The translations under genes and the position numbers were made by a program. A stretch of 64,000 nt of DNA from Charina bottae (taxonomy: Eukaryota > Chordata > Lepidosauria > Squamata > Charinaidae), in contig JALMGJ010000062.1 in NCBI GenBank assembly GCA_023362775.1, positions 829,501 to 893,500 of the forward strand, given 5' to 3'. Below are positions 10,727-22,238 of the stretch, piece by piece. How positions within the stretch are numbered: the first letter of the stretch is position 1; every line of letters starts with the position of its first letter. The notes under the pieces were generated by a model. The model had not been told where the DNA came from. It was given only the letters and a program-made list of their open reading frames with translations, and made no database searches.

Positions 10727-12033
10727 ATCTCCTGTAACATTGAGAAGGGCTAAAGAAGGGAGAATTTCTAAGGATGTGTTTTGTCTTGGTGTGAAGCAGC
10801 TATGATGGCTCCAAAAGATAGTCCGGACCCACAAATAGCGGGGGGAAAGGAAAAAAACAACAACAGATCAGTGCGCCATCAAAAAACTGGAAGCCTTCTG
10901 GTGGGTTTGACTACAATTCCCATTAACTCCAAGTTTGTGGACAATGGGAGCTTTAATCTAATACATTTGGGGGGGAGTCTTCAGGCAAAGAAAGCTGATC
11001 TGTTCCAAAATATTTTATTTCAGAAGCAGCCAACCTTTGCGGACTCAGGGGCGTATTTGGAATTTGGAAAGTATATGGTGGGCGCACTCACAAAATGGCT
11101 GCCGCGTTGGGTGTCGCCTGTCCCGGGTTTCCTGTCAGCAAGATGCCCTGTTGGTGATCACAAAAGGTCACATAATGTTTCGCTCTCCGCTCCTGGAGGA
11201 ACTGAACCGATCCTAGAGACAATATGGAGTGGGCGGCTATATTACATCTAATTAATAATAATAATAACGAGATAGAGCTATTATCCTAGCCTTCTCTCAG
11301 TCCTGCAGGGAAGATAAATGTGAAAATATTTTATCAGATTTTTTTTTCCTCCCAAACTGAAAGCGTTTTAGCAGAGGAAGATTTCACAAAAGTATCTGTC
11401 TCTTCCCTCAACCTATAAATCTGTTGCTCTCGTCGGACTACAACTCCCCTGTTTCCTAATGAGTACCATCCACAAGCTTATAATTAGCAAAGAGAGTTCC
11501 ATCTGCAAGTCTCATGAAGCCAAATCCGAGTGAGGGTCATGGGTCTAAATCTCAGGCTTCAAATCAGACTCAACGGTAGGTCTCGGCTCTTCGGGCACTT
11601 GAAGGAAGGGCCTGATTTGATCCAAGGTTCTCAGATGTGACGCAGCTTGATCAGTCTCTCCACTGCAGGCAGATAGAAAGCCCGAGACCCACAGGAGAGT
11701 TTAGTCCTCTGCAGTACATAGGAATCAAAGCCATTATTTAGGTCAATGATCCAGGCTTAAATTCTAGGCTTTTTCCTTCGGCCTTTTCAAAGCAGTGGAT
11801 ATTTCGTGGTTCTCTTGATGGTCTTAGGAGGCCCTCAATCTATGTTGACACGGTGGTTCTCTCTGGCATTTCTTACACGTGAAGCCAAGTCAGAGAGAGG
11901 GGGATGCTACTAGGCCTTAGATTTAAAAGAAAAGAAAAAGAGTTTATATGGTGCTATGTCATTTAAGCAGAGATACATTGAATCCAATGAATTCCCTTTG
12001 GTTGTACTTTCATCAAATCACTGAAATGCCTCA
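10727..12033. other. Unassigned non-coding stretch
   Basis: There is a short (TAA)n at about 11250-11268 and no other structure. The 156-aa frame at 10781-11251 has no recognisable domain. Confidence 0.45.
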
Positions 12034-12492
12034 GTGAAGGAGAAAAAGGAGAAGGAAAAGGGGAAGGGGAAGGGAGGGAGGGAGGGAGGGAGGGGAGAGA
12101 GAAAGAGGGAGGGAGGGAGGGAGGGAGGGAGGGAGGGAGGGAGGGAGGAAGGAAGGAAGGAAGGAAGGAAGGAAGGAAGGAAGGAAGGAAGGAAGGAAGG
12201 AAGGAGAGAGAAGGAAGGGAGGGAGGGAGGGAGAAGAGAAAGAGGGAGGGAGGAAGGAAGGAAGGAGAGAAGGAAGGAAGGGAGGGAGGAGAGAAAGGGA
12301 GGGAGGAAGGAAGGAGAGGGAGGGAGGGAGGAGAGAAAGAGGGAGGGAGGAGAGAGAAAGAGGGAGGGAGGAAGGAAGGAGAAGGGAGGGAGGGAGGGAG
12401 GGAGGGAGGGAGGGAGGGAGGGAAGGAAGGAAGGAAGGAAGGAAGGAAGGAAGGAAGGAAGGAAGGAAGGAAGGAAGGAAGGAAGGAAGGAA
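12034..12492. repeat. Polypurine GGGA/GGAA array
   Basis: About 460 bp of almost pure purines on the plus strand: alternating blocks of (GGGA)n and (GGAA)n with GAGA spacers, ending in about 18 GGAA units. The block order GGGA-GGAA-GAGA recurs several times, pointing to segmental duplication inside the array. Confidence 0.97.
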
Positions 12493-13714
12493 AATGCAGA
12501 GGAATAATTTGAATATGTTCCTTAGTCTGTGTCCAAAATGTACAAAGTTCTAACGGGCCATTTTCATGAAATCAAACTACCCACATCTCAAGAGTCGTTG
12601 CTCCACTTTGAGCCAAATCAGCGCACACCAGATTTGCAAAACCAGCTGGCTGCCTCGCTTTGCCATCGACCAGACTTCCTCCCACGTCTCTGCCTTGGTC
12701 TCCTGCCCTGGATGAATTTAAATCAAGGTATAAAGTTAATTCATAATTTACTGCCGTTTACCAGAGCGTTGGTTCTCCTCGATCCTCTTCGCTTGGTTCT
12801 CCTCGATTAACAGGAAGTATTAGCTATGCAGGAGAATAAAGGTGCGTCTTCCTTCCTCCGTTCCAGGAGCATCCCCAGGGGAGGATGGCGAAAGTCAAGA
12901 TGGCAGCCGCAACCACCCAACTGAAGCCCCGCCCCATTTTAGGCGCGTCCCACATGCAAGCACAAGGGGGCGGGGCCCCGAAAATGCAGCTTGACATTTA
13001 TCATTCTCTCCTGCTGATGCTTCTGCTCTGTTCAAAAACAGAATTAATATAAAAGTATTTCTTTCCCACTGCATTGGTTAAGCCCCACCTGCCAAATTTA
13101 GATCCGGATGCTGGAAGCAATAAAGAGGAAGGGAGGGAGGGAGGAGAATTCCATATAAATTTATTCCATTTATATGGGGGGGGATCAATAAATGTGATAC
13201 CTACATTCCTCTTCCCTCCTTCAAACTTTTGATTGAAACTTCTCCAGTAGGCCAAAACTCTTTTAAAGAAATGATACTTTGAAATGATATCATGGGGGGG
13301 AAATGGCTACGGCCAACAGATTTCCCAGGCATACATTCACAGCTACGTAAAACGAAGGTCACCCCAGTAAGACAAAAGGAATTAACGCTGGTTGCAGAAC
13401 TGGGCAGACAAAAGCTACGCTCCCATTTCCTTGCGTGTGAGAATCGCTTTTCGTTGATCCGATGGGAATGTTTCCAAAGGTAGCTAATCAGGCCTTCCCG
13501 TGAAAGCTAGAAGGAAGATGTGATGACATCACCCATCCCTGATTGTTTATCCACAGTATCCAAAACCCAGAACCAAAAAATATGAACCCCGATTGTTTAA
13601 GCCCACCAGGTTTTAAATACATCCTCTGTTGGCGTGCTCATACATGTAAGTATTAAGAGCGTGGAAATGCCTGTAAATCATATCGCCGCAAACCAGGCCG
13701 TCTTTTGGAAAGGA
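12493..13714. other. Unassigned stretch with one GATGGC-type dispersed repeat
   Basis: At 12880-12965, AAAGTCAAGATGGCAGCCGC followed by GAAGCCCCGCCCCATTTT is a copy of the dispersed repeat also seen at 23041-23150, 25965-26036, 29370-29395 and 32940-33005. The remainder up to the N gap has no recognised feature. Confidence 0.5.
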
Positions 13715-13814
13715 NNNNNNNNNNNNNNNNNNNNNNNNNNNNNNNNNNNNNNNNNNNNNNNNNNNNNNNNNNNNNNNNNNNNNNNNNNNNNNNNNNNNNN
13801 NNNNNNNNNNNNNN
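13715..13814. other. Assembly gap of exactly 100 N
   Basis: Exactly 100 undetermined bases, the conventional placeholder for a scaffold join of unknown size. Distances and order across this point are therefore uncertain. Open frames reported through it are meaningless. Confidence 0.99.
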
Positions 13815-14357
13815 AGTTTTTAGAACTTACCATTTCCTACTAGCTCTGACCCAACCTGACAACCTCCAGGTTGGTTGGCTGTTCAGCTCCCAGAATTCCC
13901 CGGTGGGCTAATAGTTTTCCCGGGTGGAAATTCTGGAAGGTGCAATTCTATCTAAACCAGGTTAGAAGGGCTGATGGATAGAGTCCCTTGTAGATCAGCA
14001 GCAAGGTCCAGAGGGTACAAAACCACCATCCCCGCAACAGAAGCAGCTGGGATTTCACCAGATGCCCCATTATCGTCCTGACATGTTATTCTTCCAGTTC
14101 ATTTCCAAGCCTTCAACTCCAATTAAACTGTAGCGAAACCAAGACCACCTTTATGAACATTTACAGCCGTAGGGATTGATTAACCGTCATTTGAAGTGAG
14201 AATCAAGGTGGGAAAGTTCAAAGTCTCCAACTGCAAGGGCTGCGGGGAGACGTCCCTCAGGCCCAAGCAAGGAAGGGAGAGGATAAGAAAAAAGAGCACA
14301 TGACTTGGGCCTTGGATGGGAAAGATCTGAGGAATCAAACTGGAAATGGGGGACCTA
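13815..14357. other. Unassigned non-coding stretch
   Basis: No coding potential or defined repeat is seen between the gap and the SINE. Confidence 0.45.
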
Positions 14358-14689
14358 AGGTAAAAGTAAAGGTTCCCCCCAAACATTTGTGCAGTCGTGT
14401 CCGACTCTAGGGGCCGGTGCTCATCTCCGTTTGTTAGCCGAAGAGCCAGCGTTGTCCGAAGACGCTTCCACGGTCATGTGGCTGGCATGACGCACGCAGA
14501 ACGCTGTTACCCTCCCACCGAAGTGGTACCTATTCATCTACTTGCATTTGCATGCGTTCGAATTGCTAGGTTGGCAAGAGCTGGGGCGAGTGCGGGAGCT
14601 CCCTCCGTCATGTGGGGCTAGGGATTCGAACCTCCGAACTTGCGACCTTCCGATCGACAAGCCTGGCGTCTTAACCGCTGAGCAGCCCC
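14358..14689 (-). mobile_element. tRNA-derived SINE, copy 2
   Basis: This is the reverse complement of the 7160 copy over its whole length, with the B box at about 14627 (GGATTCGAACC on the plus strand). The A-box end is damaged: the CCACCACG segment is missing (CTGAGCAGCCCC). No clear target duplication is seen, so this is an older copy. Confidence 0.92.
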
Positions 14690-15903
14690 AGTTCAAAATA
14701 TTTTCTGGAATGAAACTATGTTTCAGCACCATCTAAATCTAGGATTAGCACTGCTGCAGGGCCACCACCAAAAAGACATTAGCTTGGTTGAGTCATGGCA
14801 GACAGGAAGGAAGGACTCCAAAGCTTTCTTCAAGGTTCAAATAGCTCCTAGAAACACAACTGAGCTTCAGAGAAGCTGGCACCAGCCTACTTAAGAAGCA
14901 TGCAAATAGCTCTGTGTATTGCTGCAAAACTGGGCTGCTAATCCTGGTTTCCATCTAGTGTGTCATCTTCGTGGATGCCAAGATTCACGCCACTTCTGGT
15001 AGCAGAAGAGGAGCCCAACACATTTATAATGGGGAAGTTCCACTTCAAGATGAATTCTTAAAGAAGAACCTCGGTGTCGCTCGGTGCACAATTGAGATTC
15101 CCGATTACAAGCCAGTTGTGTAGACTCCTTTGTTATCCAACACAAATGCTTCCTGGCTTGGTTTGGTTTTAAAGCGCAGATCCAAAATAACCACCTTGCC
15201 CCTTATTTTCATGGCTACAAAGCAGATATTGTGATCCTATCCATTTTTTTAAAAAAGCCTGAAGATATGCTTTGGACATATCTGTTCTGGGTAAGTCCAC
15301 ATTTCCGTATCAACTCAAAGTCATTTTTGCAGTTTTGAACCCAAGGCGAGACAAAGTTTAGAATTTGAAACTGGGACTTTTCGGAATTTTGCTTTTCATT
15401 TGTTTTTTTCTTCTCTTCTATTTTGGCGCAGTTTATTTATTTTAGTTTTATTTTTATTTTTTGAGCTTTCATTTTAATTAGCCGCTAATACAAATGGGCG
15501 GGAATGAATTACGTCAGGGAGAGCAGTTTGCAAGAGCTGTGCGTCTTCAGCAAAAATTGCCAAGAAAAATGCCCCGCATCAGAATGAAAGACACAGCATT
15601 TATTCTAGCCTCTCATAGCTAAGGTAAGGGCAAAATCTATGCGACCTTCGTAATACAAAGCCATCCATTTTCTCCTTTTGGAAAAAAAAAAAAAAAGCCC
15701 AAAAACTCACTTATTTTTTATTATACACACCAGGGTGTAATGCTGGCATTCATTGGCATCCAGCACAGGGAGCTGTGATCATATCATGTGTACTGTGATG
15801 TCATCGTGCACATGACATCATGAATGTGATGTCACTTCCCCCCCCCCGACTCTTCCTCTACATTTGTCATTTTTCAACCAAGTGGCAGAAAGTGATCTAA
15901 TTA
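14690..15903. other. Unassigned stretch with a cluster of CRE-like octamers
   Basis: Three TGATGTCA/TGACATCA octamers lie within 45 bp at 15795-15836. Upstream sequence is AT-rich and of normal complexity, without recognisable genes or repeats. Confidence 0.4.
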
Positions 15904-16147
15904 GTGAGCTCCCGCACTCGCCCCAGCTCTTGCCAACCTAGCAATTCGAAAGCATGCAAATGCAAGGAGATGAATAGGTACCACTTCGGTGGGAGGGTAA
16001 CTGCGTTCTGCATGCATCATGCCGGCCACATGACCGCGGAAGCGTCTTCGGACAACGCTGGCTCTTCGGCTAAGAAACGGAGATGAGCACTGGCCCCTAG
16101 AGTCGGACACGACTGCACAACTGTGCGGGGGGAACCTTTACCTTTAC
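15904..16147 (+). mobile_element. tRNA-derived SINE, copy 3 (5' truncated)
   Basis: It starts at GTGAGCTCCCGCACTCGCCC, downstream of the B box, and runs to CCTTTACCTTTAC. The tRNA-like head is missing, as happens when reverse transcription stops early. Confidence 0.9.
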
Positions 16148-18034
16148 TTTAAACTAGTGATTAAAGATATAACAGCTGCACTGGTATGTCTTGGTCAAAC
16201 TCCTACATTGGGTTGATTCAGCAACAAGGTTAAGTGTGCATGTGTGAATGCAGCCCTAGAAACCTGGAGCTGGGAGAGACTCTTAAGGACAGGAATTCAC
16301 GGGAAAGCAGCTTGGTTCAGCCTTGGCTTGAATATATCCAAGAGAGGGGGCCTACTTCCTTGTTGGCTCATCCGTTGCACAGTCCACTTGTTCTTCCTTG
16401 AAGCCCGATGGGCGGTGGGGTCATCGGCTCCCATGGTCATTCCACGAAGTGCCGCAGAGGAAACGCTCCCTCTTCGGAGGAGCCCCCGCCCCGCAGTACA
16501 TTTTTGCCCCCAAGCAAAAAGGAATAACAGTTCAAATGACCTGCCCTCCCCACCTTTTCAAAGGTCAACTGCATTCCCTCCCCCAACCCCAAGAAGCTTG
16601 ACTCCTACTTGGGAATGAGAAAAGCATCTCCCAGCACGATCCACGGCAAAATTCTCTTCAAGCGAGGCCGGTTCTTGATGTCCTCCCAACCTTGTTAAAA
16701 AGGGTTGCCTCTAAGCTTCCATCGGTTGTTAAACCTGCATCTCTTTCTAGCTTGCATGTCCAAACATACGGGCATTCTTGTGCGGGCCCTGCCAGTGCAT
16801 GCCGAGAGTTGAGCTCCGACATCAGGAGGGCACCACGTTGGGGAAGTCAGCAGCAAAGAATGAGGCGGAGACCGGGGTGTGGATCCGCATCAGGATATAA
16901 AGTGAGTGATTCTGGATTGCTTCCATCCAAAGGGCCTGCCTTCGCCTTGCATATTCTATTTTTTTCCCCCCCAAGTCTTGGCAGCAGGAGATAGAAATTA
17001 AGAAGGCCAAATGAATCATTTTGCATCTAGATTGGGCAAAAAGTCAACGCTGGCCCTACTCATCTGCCAAACAGTTTGCTATAAGCAGCTGCTTTTTTTT
17101 TTTACATATATCCTCTTCTGCCTTCTTAATCTCTGGATATTACTCACAGACGCAGGTAACAGGTGTGATCCTAACAAGTGAAATTAGGGATCATTCGCTG
17201 GTTTGATTATGCCAATTAGCACCATGGTGTGAATGCCAAAGTCTGCCCCCTCCAATTAAGGTAAAGTTACCAGCCTATAAAACAAATCCACTCACTCGAA
17301 ATAGCCCGTAATACTCCAACATAAGGCCTGCATGTGTAATAGTCCATTATGTAGAAAGATGCCCCTGGAGATGGTGGAGAAATCTCTGGAAAGAGCTTCA
17401 GCGTGGTGAAGAAGGTGCGAAGGTTAGAAGATGCTCTCCAACGTGGATGCTTTGGGATGAAAGCACCCATCATCCCCAGCTGGCTGGGAAAAATCCAACA
17501 GACCTTGTCTCATTTGACCTCAGCTGTGGACGTGTCCTATGACAAACTCTGCAGTTTTGAATCAAATTTCCTTTTCTAAGGAAGAGACATTTATTTTTCT
17601 ACCATCTCAAGGTCTTCATGAGATTCTTCTCAGTTTCTCCTTGAAGGTGTCCTGGTGCTGACTTGATTATTAGAAACAAGGGTCTTTGACTCAGCTCCTA
17701 AGCTTCCCTGACTAGCTTGCACCTAAATCAGATGTTTGTTTGCTCTCCAACCTTCTGATCTTGCTCATCTGCCAGACTAGAAGACCTCCAAGGTGCCTTT
17801 CAACCTGGATGACCATTGCCAGCTCCTGCACTAATCCTGCTGGACCATGAAGCTGCCTTTTTCAAACTAGGACTGACAACAGGCTTGTGATTCTGGAAAA
17901 GGAGAAACAACAGATGCTCGATTTGCACGACGTATCAAATGCTTTGCATTTCTGCATTACCAACAAGAGGTATCTCCTTAGGGGGTGCATTCTGTGGGCT
18001 AAAGGCCTCGGAAAAGATATTCGAATGCCGTGAT
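16148..18034. other. Unassigned non-coding stretch
   Basis: No gene is recognised. At about 17775-17805, ACTAGAAGACCTCCAAGGTG followed by CCTTTCAACC is a scrap of the dispersed repeat better seen at 34735. A motif AGCACCATGG at 17218-17227 resembles half of a REST site, but the second half is absent. Confidence 0.45.
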
Positions 18035-18291
18035 GTGTGACCCATGAAGATCAGAATTGTGCAAGCCATGATATCCCCTGTGATCCTCTATGGAAGTTGG
18101 ACTTTGAAGAAGCAAGATAGGAAGAGTATTGATGCTTTTGAACGTTGGTGTTGGAGAAGATTCCTGAGAATATCATGGACAGTCAAGAAAACAAGCCAAT
18201 GGATCATCAAACAAATCAACCTCGAGTTCTCACTTGAGGCACAAATGACCAAGTTCAAATTATTCTACTTTGGACACATGATGCGAAGACC

Positions 18292-18390
18292 TCCTGTGTT
18301 GTTGGTTTGCTTTTATATATTGTTAGCCGCTCAGTCACCAAGTTGGTACGGGCAGCCATATAAATCAAATCAAGGAATAAATGTGAAATG
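18292..18390 (+). mobile_element. Small LINE-tail insertion with 13-bp TSD inside the RTE fragment
   Basis: The exact duplication TGATGCGAAGACC at 18279-18291 and 18391-18403 brackets 99 bp containing TTAGCCGCTCAGTCACCAAG and GGGCAGCCATATAAATC, the wording of a CR1-type 3' end. A 5'-truncated non-LTR insertion is the simplest reading. Confidence 0.72.
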
Positions 18391-18476
18391 TGATGCGAAG
18401 ACCCAGATCTCTGGAAAAGGCTCTAATGCTGGGGAAGGTAGAAGGAAGGAGAAGAAGAGGACATCCTGCAGCAAGG

Positions 18477-19160
18477 GGATGGACTTGCGGCGATGGGGGC
18501 CCCATTGGAAGACCTGAAGGACCAAGTTAGGGACGGATACCCTGGAGAAGGTCTATCTGTGTGATTGCTAAGAGTTGACACACACTTGATGGCACATAAT
18601 CCATTGATTAATCAATGAGAAGAAAGAGAAGAAGAAGACAACCAGCCGTGAGGTGGATGGACTCAATTAAAGCAGCAATGGGGCCCCATTGGAAGACCTG
18701 AAGGACCAAGTTAGGGACGGATACCCTGGAGAAGGTCTATCTGTGTGATTGCTAAGAGTTAACACACACTTGATGGCACATAATCCATTGATTAATCAAT
18801 GAGAAGAAAGAGAAGAAGAAGACAACCAGCCGTGAGGTGGATGGACTCAATTAAAGCAGCAATGGGGCCCCATTGGAAGACCTGAAGGACCAAGTTAGGG
18901 ACGGATACCCTGGAGAAGGTCTATCTGTGTGATTGCTAAGAGTTAACACACACTTGATGGCACATAATCCATTGATTAATCAATGAGAAGAAAGAGAAGA
19001 AGAAGACAACCAGCCGTGAGGTGGATGGACTCAATTAAAGCAGCAATGGCGCCCCATTGGAAGACCTGAAGGACCAGATTGGGGCCAGAACATCATGGAG
19101 AACATCTATCTCTGTGGTCACCAAGAGTTGACGACGTCTTGATGGCACATAATCAATAAG
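18477..19160 (+). repeat. 184-bp tandem repeat, about 3.7 copies
   Basis: The landmark ACCAAGTTAGGGACGGATAC starts at 18521, 18705 and 18889, with a diverged fourth (ACCAGATTGGGG) at 19073: an exact 184-bp period. Units 1-3 are almost identical; the last differs and leads into unique sequence, so it is probably the ancestral RTE tail. Each unit joins the RTE 3' terminus to a segment of its own coding end through a GAGAAGAAAGAGAAGAAGAAG linker region. Confidence 0.95.
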
Positions 19161-19319
19161 CGTTTTTGCTCCAAGGGTGCTTCTGGTCAAGCTGAAGAGC
19201 AGCCTCCCCAACGTGGGACCAGTTTTGTCCACCCCTAAAGCATCTAAGATCCCTCTCTGAAACCCCGGAATGGCTTTCGTAGCTTTGGACACAGGAATGG
19301 AATAGCTTGCAACCGACCG

Positions 19320-19520
19320 TTATTTCTGGATGGCGTTAAGTTTCCTGCTGGCTCGTCTTTCCCCAGAGAACCAGTCCAACAGCTGCTTCAGTTGCATTTC
19401 TGCACGTTCGTTTTCTTTCTCCTCGTAGATCTCATCTATCTTAGAGGGCCCGTCAGCCAACATTGAGCCCCAGGTACTCAGAGCCCGGTCAGAGGGGTAA
19501 TCGTATGTATTAATATTAGT
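19320..19520 (-). CDS. Candidate terminal exon of an unidentified gene
   Basis: A minus-strand frame of 66 codons plus TAA starts exactly after a TTGAG acceptor-like AG. Upstream on that strand is a pyrimidine tract (CTCCTCCCCCTCCCCTTTGC) with no intervening AG. The peptide (beginning TNINTYDYPSDRALSTWGSM, containing DEIYEEKENERAEMQLKQLL, ending KLNAIQK) has ordinary globular/helical composition with an acidic-basic helix, unlike the other open frames here. I do not recognise the family. There is no evident polyadenylation signal close downstream and no other exon in the window. It may be chance. Confidence 0.25.
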   Translation of the reverse strand, partial: TNINTYDYPSDRALSTWGSMLADGPSKIDEIYEEKENERAEMQLKQLLDWFSGERRASRKLNAIQK

Positions 19521-19522
19521 CT

Positions 19523-19857
19523 CAAGGTTTCCCAAGGCCACCCCACCGTCATGCCAAGGCAAAGGGGAGGGGGAGGAGATGCACAGAAGGGATGGGGGGA
19601 GGCGGGGCTTAGCCCTTCCCACTTACAGCCCCCACTGAAAGCAGGCTGGGTATCTAAACAGGGGCATTGCAACCAGGGGGAAGGCAACAACGTCAGGCGA
19701 GCAGGCCGTTTTTCTGCCTCAAGGCAGCCCCTGAGCTCCTGGAGTGCCCTGGAGTGAACTGAGCAATGAATGTTTTTTGCCTTTGGGGGAGAGGTGTGGG
19801 GGGGCTTTAAGGGAGTATTAACACTTCCAGATGCTTAAGATATTAACCCTTAAAATT
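19523..19857. other. Non-coding stretch upstream of the candidate exon
   Basis: Pyrimidine-rich on the minus strand next to the candidate acceptor; nothing else recognised before the ATCT array. Confidence 0.4.
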
Positions 19858-19986
19858 TCTCTCTCATCATCTCTCTCATCTATCCATCATCATCTATCTA
19901 TCTATCATCTATTTATCTATCATCTCTCTCTATCTATCATCTACAGTATCTCTGTATCTATTATCTCTATCCTCTCTCTCTCTCAT

Positions 19987-20033
<47 letters not shown>

Positions 20034-20091
20034 ATCTCTATCAATCATCATCTCTATCTATCATCTCTATCATCTATCCTCTCTATAATAA

Positions 20092-20142
<51 letters not shown>

Positions 20143-20216
20143 GTATCATCTATCTATCATCTCTATCAATGATCATCTCTATCTATCATCTCTATCATCT
20201 ATCCTCTCTATAATTA

Positions 20217-20263
<47 letters not shown>

Positions 20264-20378
20264 GTATCATCTATCTATCATCTCTATCAATGATCATCTC
20301 TATCTATCATCTCTATCATCTATCCTCTCTATAATTATCTCTATCTATCATCTCTCTCTCTCTCTCATCATCTCTATC

Positions 20379-20425
<47 letters not shown>

Positions 20426-20577
20426 AATCATCTATCTATCTATCTATCTATCTGTCATATCTATCATCTCTATTATCTATTATCATCATCTCTATATATC
20501 ATCTCTATATCTTTATCTATATCATATCAATCTATCATCTGTCTGTCTGTCTGTCTGGCTATCTGGCTATCTATCAT
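19858..20577. repeat. ATCT/GATA microsatellite with about 121-125-bp higher-order units
   Basis: About 720 bp of ATCT and its variants. The block TCTCTATCAAT(C/G)ATCATC, then CATCTATCCTCTCTATAAT, recurs at 20041, 20166 and 20287, each followed by a run of about 12 ATCT units. The array therefore has a higher-order period of 121-125 bp superimposed on the tetranucleotide. Confidence 0.95.
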
Positions 20578-22012
20578 CCAGGATCCTGATAATCTACATC
20601 TTTTGGGCACTCAACAGCTGAATTCAACAACCTTCTCCAGAAAAGTCAAGTTGGAGAAAAACAGCCAGGGCCAAGGAGGATCTGAAACTGGGGGTGCACC
20701 ACAGGATCCCTCAAAGCTAACATCCTTTCCCGCAGGCATGTGGCACAGGAAGTGCCCATAAGTTTTTGCTCGCTTTTTTTTTTGCACCCCCCCCCCAAAA
20801 AAAAACATTTGCACACTTTTTGAAACAGCTCCGTTCTTTTCAAAGACCCACGTGCAGGCAGACGAACATACCCCGAGGACAGCATGACCCAAAAGCGAAA
20901 CACGTCTTCCTTTTAAAATAAAGAAATAAATTTGCCCGCAGACACCCGGAGCGCTGGGGAGAGACAGGGACCATCCTTCACGTCCTCGGTGCCAAGAGAA
21001 GAGGTGTAGCTGTTGGAGAAGGTGATAATTTATAATCAGACATGAGCTATGCAAGCCCATATGTTCTCCTTCCTATTTTTAGAAAATTTGCTGTGGCACT
21101 TTTGACGGCACGCCCCAAGGGAGGGCAGCTGCTTGAGGTTCCAGAGATACGCCCTCTTCCTCTTTCCTCCAAACTAGCTGACAACAGTCCTTGTTTGTCA
21201 ACAGTCACCAGATCCGTCTGCAGAACGTGGTGTGGGAGAGGCGAGCAAATTAATTCAACAGGACTTGGCTGGGTGGATCAGAATAGATTTGACTTCAGGC
21301 TCACGGGGATCAAGAACCAACGGAACCCCACCCCGGTGCCAAAAAAAGGGGAGATTTCTCAAGCTTTGCTGCCCTGAGGATTATAGTGAATGATTCATAA
21401 TTCACAAGTATGGCTGATCAATGGTTTTGCAAGAATTTGCAGTGGACTACAATCAACGGCTTCTTTCTTTCGGTGGGGTGGAGAAGACCCTGCCGTTCTT
21501 CTTTCGTCCTGGAGAAAACAAATCTGCTCCATGAAAGTCTTTCAAAGGGGAAGAGTGAAATTCTCCAGCACATTCTGCTCCAGTACTTCTAAAAGTGTCC
21601 AGGGGGGCCAAGACTTCCTGTTATTCGTGGATCAATCTGGCTCTCAGCGGCTTCTTCTACTTCCTCTGATTCTCTGAGTATCCAAGTTCAGCATTGCTCC
21701 AGCAAGGAATAAACAGGAGGGTCCCAAATCAATCCTCAATCCTTCACTGGGGTTCCAGGGGCTAAGGAGTTACGGCATCTACATTTGGTCTTGATCTAGC
21801 TTGGTCTTCTTGGGAGAAGATGCAGTCTTGTGCTTGGCTGGGCCCTGGCAATGGGGAGACCATTTCCCCAAGAGGGAAATCTTCCCCTTGGGCTTTTTCT
21901 GATTTTACAAGGACCTGGAGCAGAAGAGAAGACCGTGGACCATCTTCCCACACTCCTACTGAGTTAGAGCCTCTTGAATTTCAGGCGGGAGGAAGCTGAA
22001 ACAGAGACACGA
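20578..22012. other. Unassigned non-coding stretch
   Basis: There are no convincing genes or repeats. Open frames up to 149 aa lack recognisable motifs and cross homopolymer runs. Confidence 0.45.
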
Positions 22013-22238
22013 TGTCAGCCTTACTAGATAGACCAGATAAGAAACATGACCAGGCTAATTTTACTTTATTGTAAAGCTACATTGACAGAATCTTGCAAGG
22101 CTGAAAGTACAATTCTCCCCCTGTCTCCTTTACAGCCTGAGAAACTAGGGAGGGTCTTTCTCCACCCGTTATGCAGCTGCGGGCTAAGCCCTCTCTTATC
22201 CGACCGTTCCATTTTAACCCTGATTCTCGGAGGGAGGG
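22013..22238 (-). mobile_element. LTR-like repeat, unit 1 of a tandem pair
   Basis: It begins TGTCAGCCTTACTAGATAGA on the plus strand and continues through ACTTTATTGTAAAGCTACAT and ACAGAATCTTGCAAG to TCTTATCCGACCGTTCC. On the minus strand AATAAAG followed by about 60 nt to the TGACA end looks like the R-U5 part of an LTR. The unit stops short of the CATACCATCACA end and is directly followed by a second unit. Confidence 0.5.

Larger units (their letters stand above)
18035..19160 (+). mobile_element. RTE-clade LINE, C-terminal fragment and tandemly amplified 3' end
   Basis: The plus strand encodes RIVQAMISPVILYGSWTLKK, then IDAFERWCWRRFLRISWT and LEAQMTKFKLFYFGHMMRR. This is the region after the reverse transcriptase in RTE/Bov-B proteins, and its closest relative in the window is the Bov-B at 48.7-49.9 kb (MYGCESWTIRK, FGHLMRRE). 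The frame is broken by a 99-bp insertion at 18292 and by point changes. The 3' part (MDSIKAAMG codons plus the CCAAGAGTTGAC...GGCACATAATC tail) is repeated about 3.7 times. Confidence 0.82.

Noticed and set aside
13634..13911. Open frames across the N run
   Set aside because: They consist mainly of undetermined residues.
17210..17240. REST/RE1 site
   Set aside because: Only the AGCACCATGG half is present; the second half is missing at any usual spacing.
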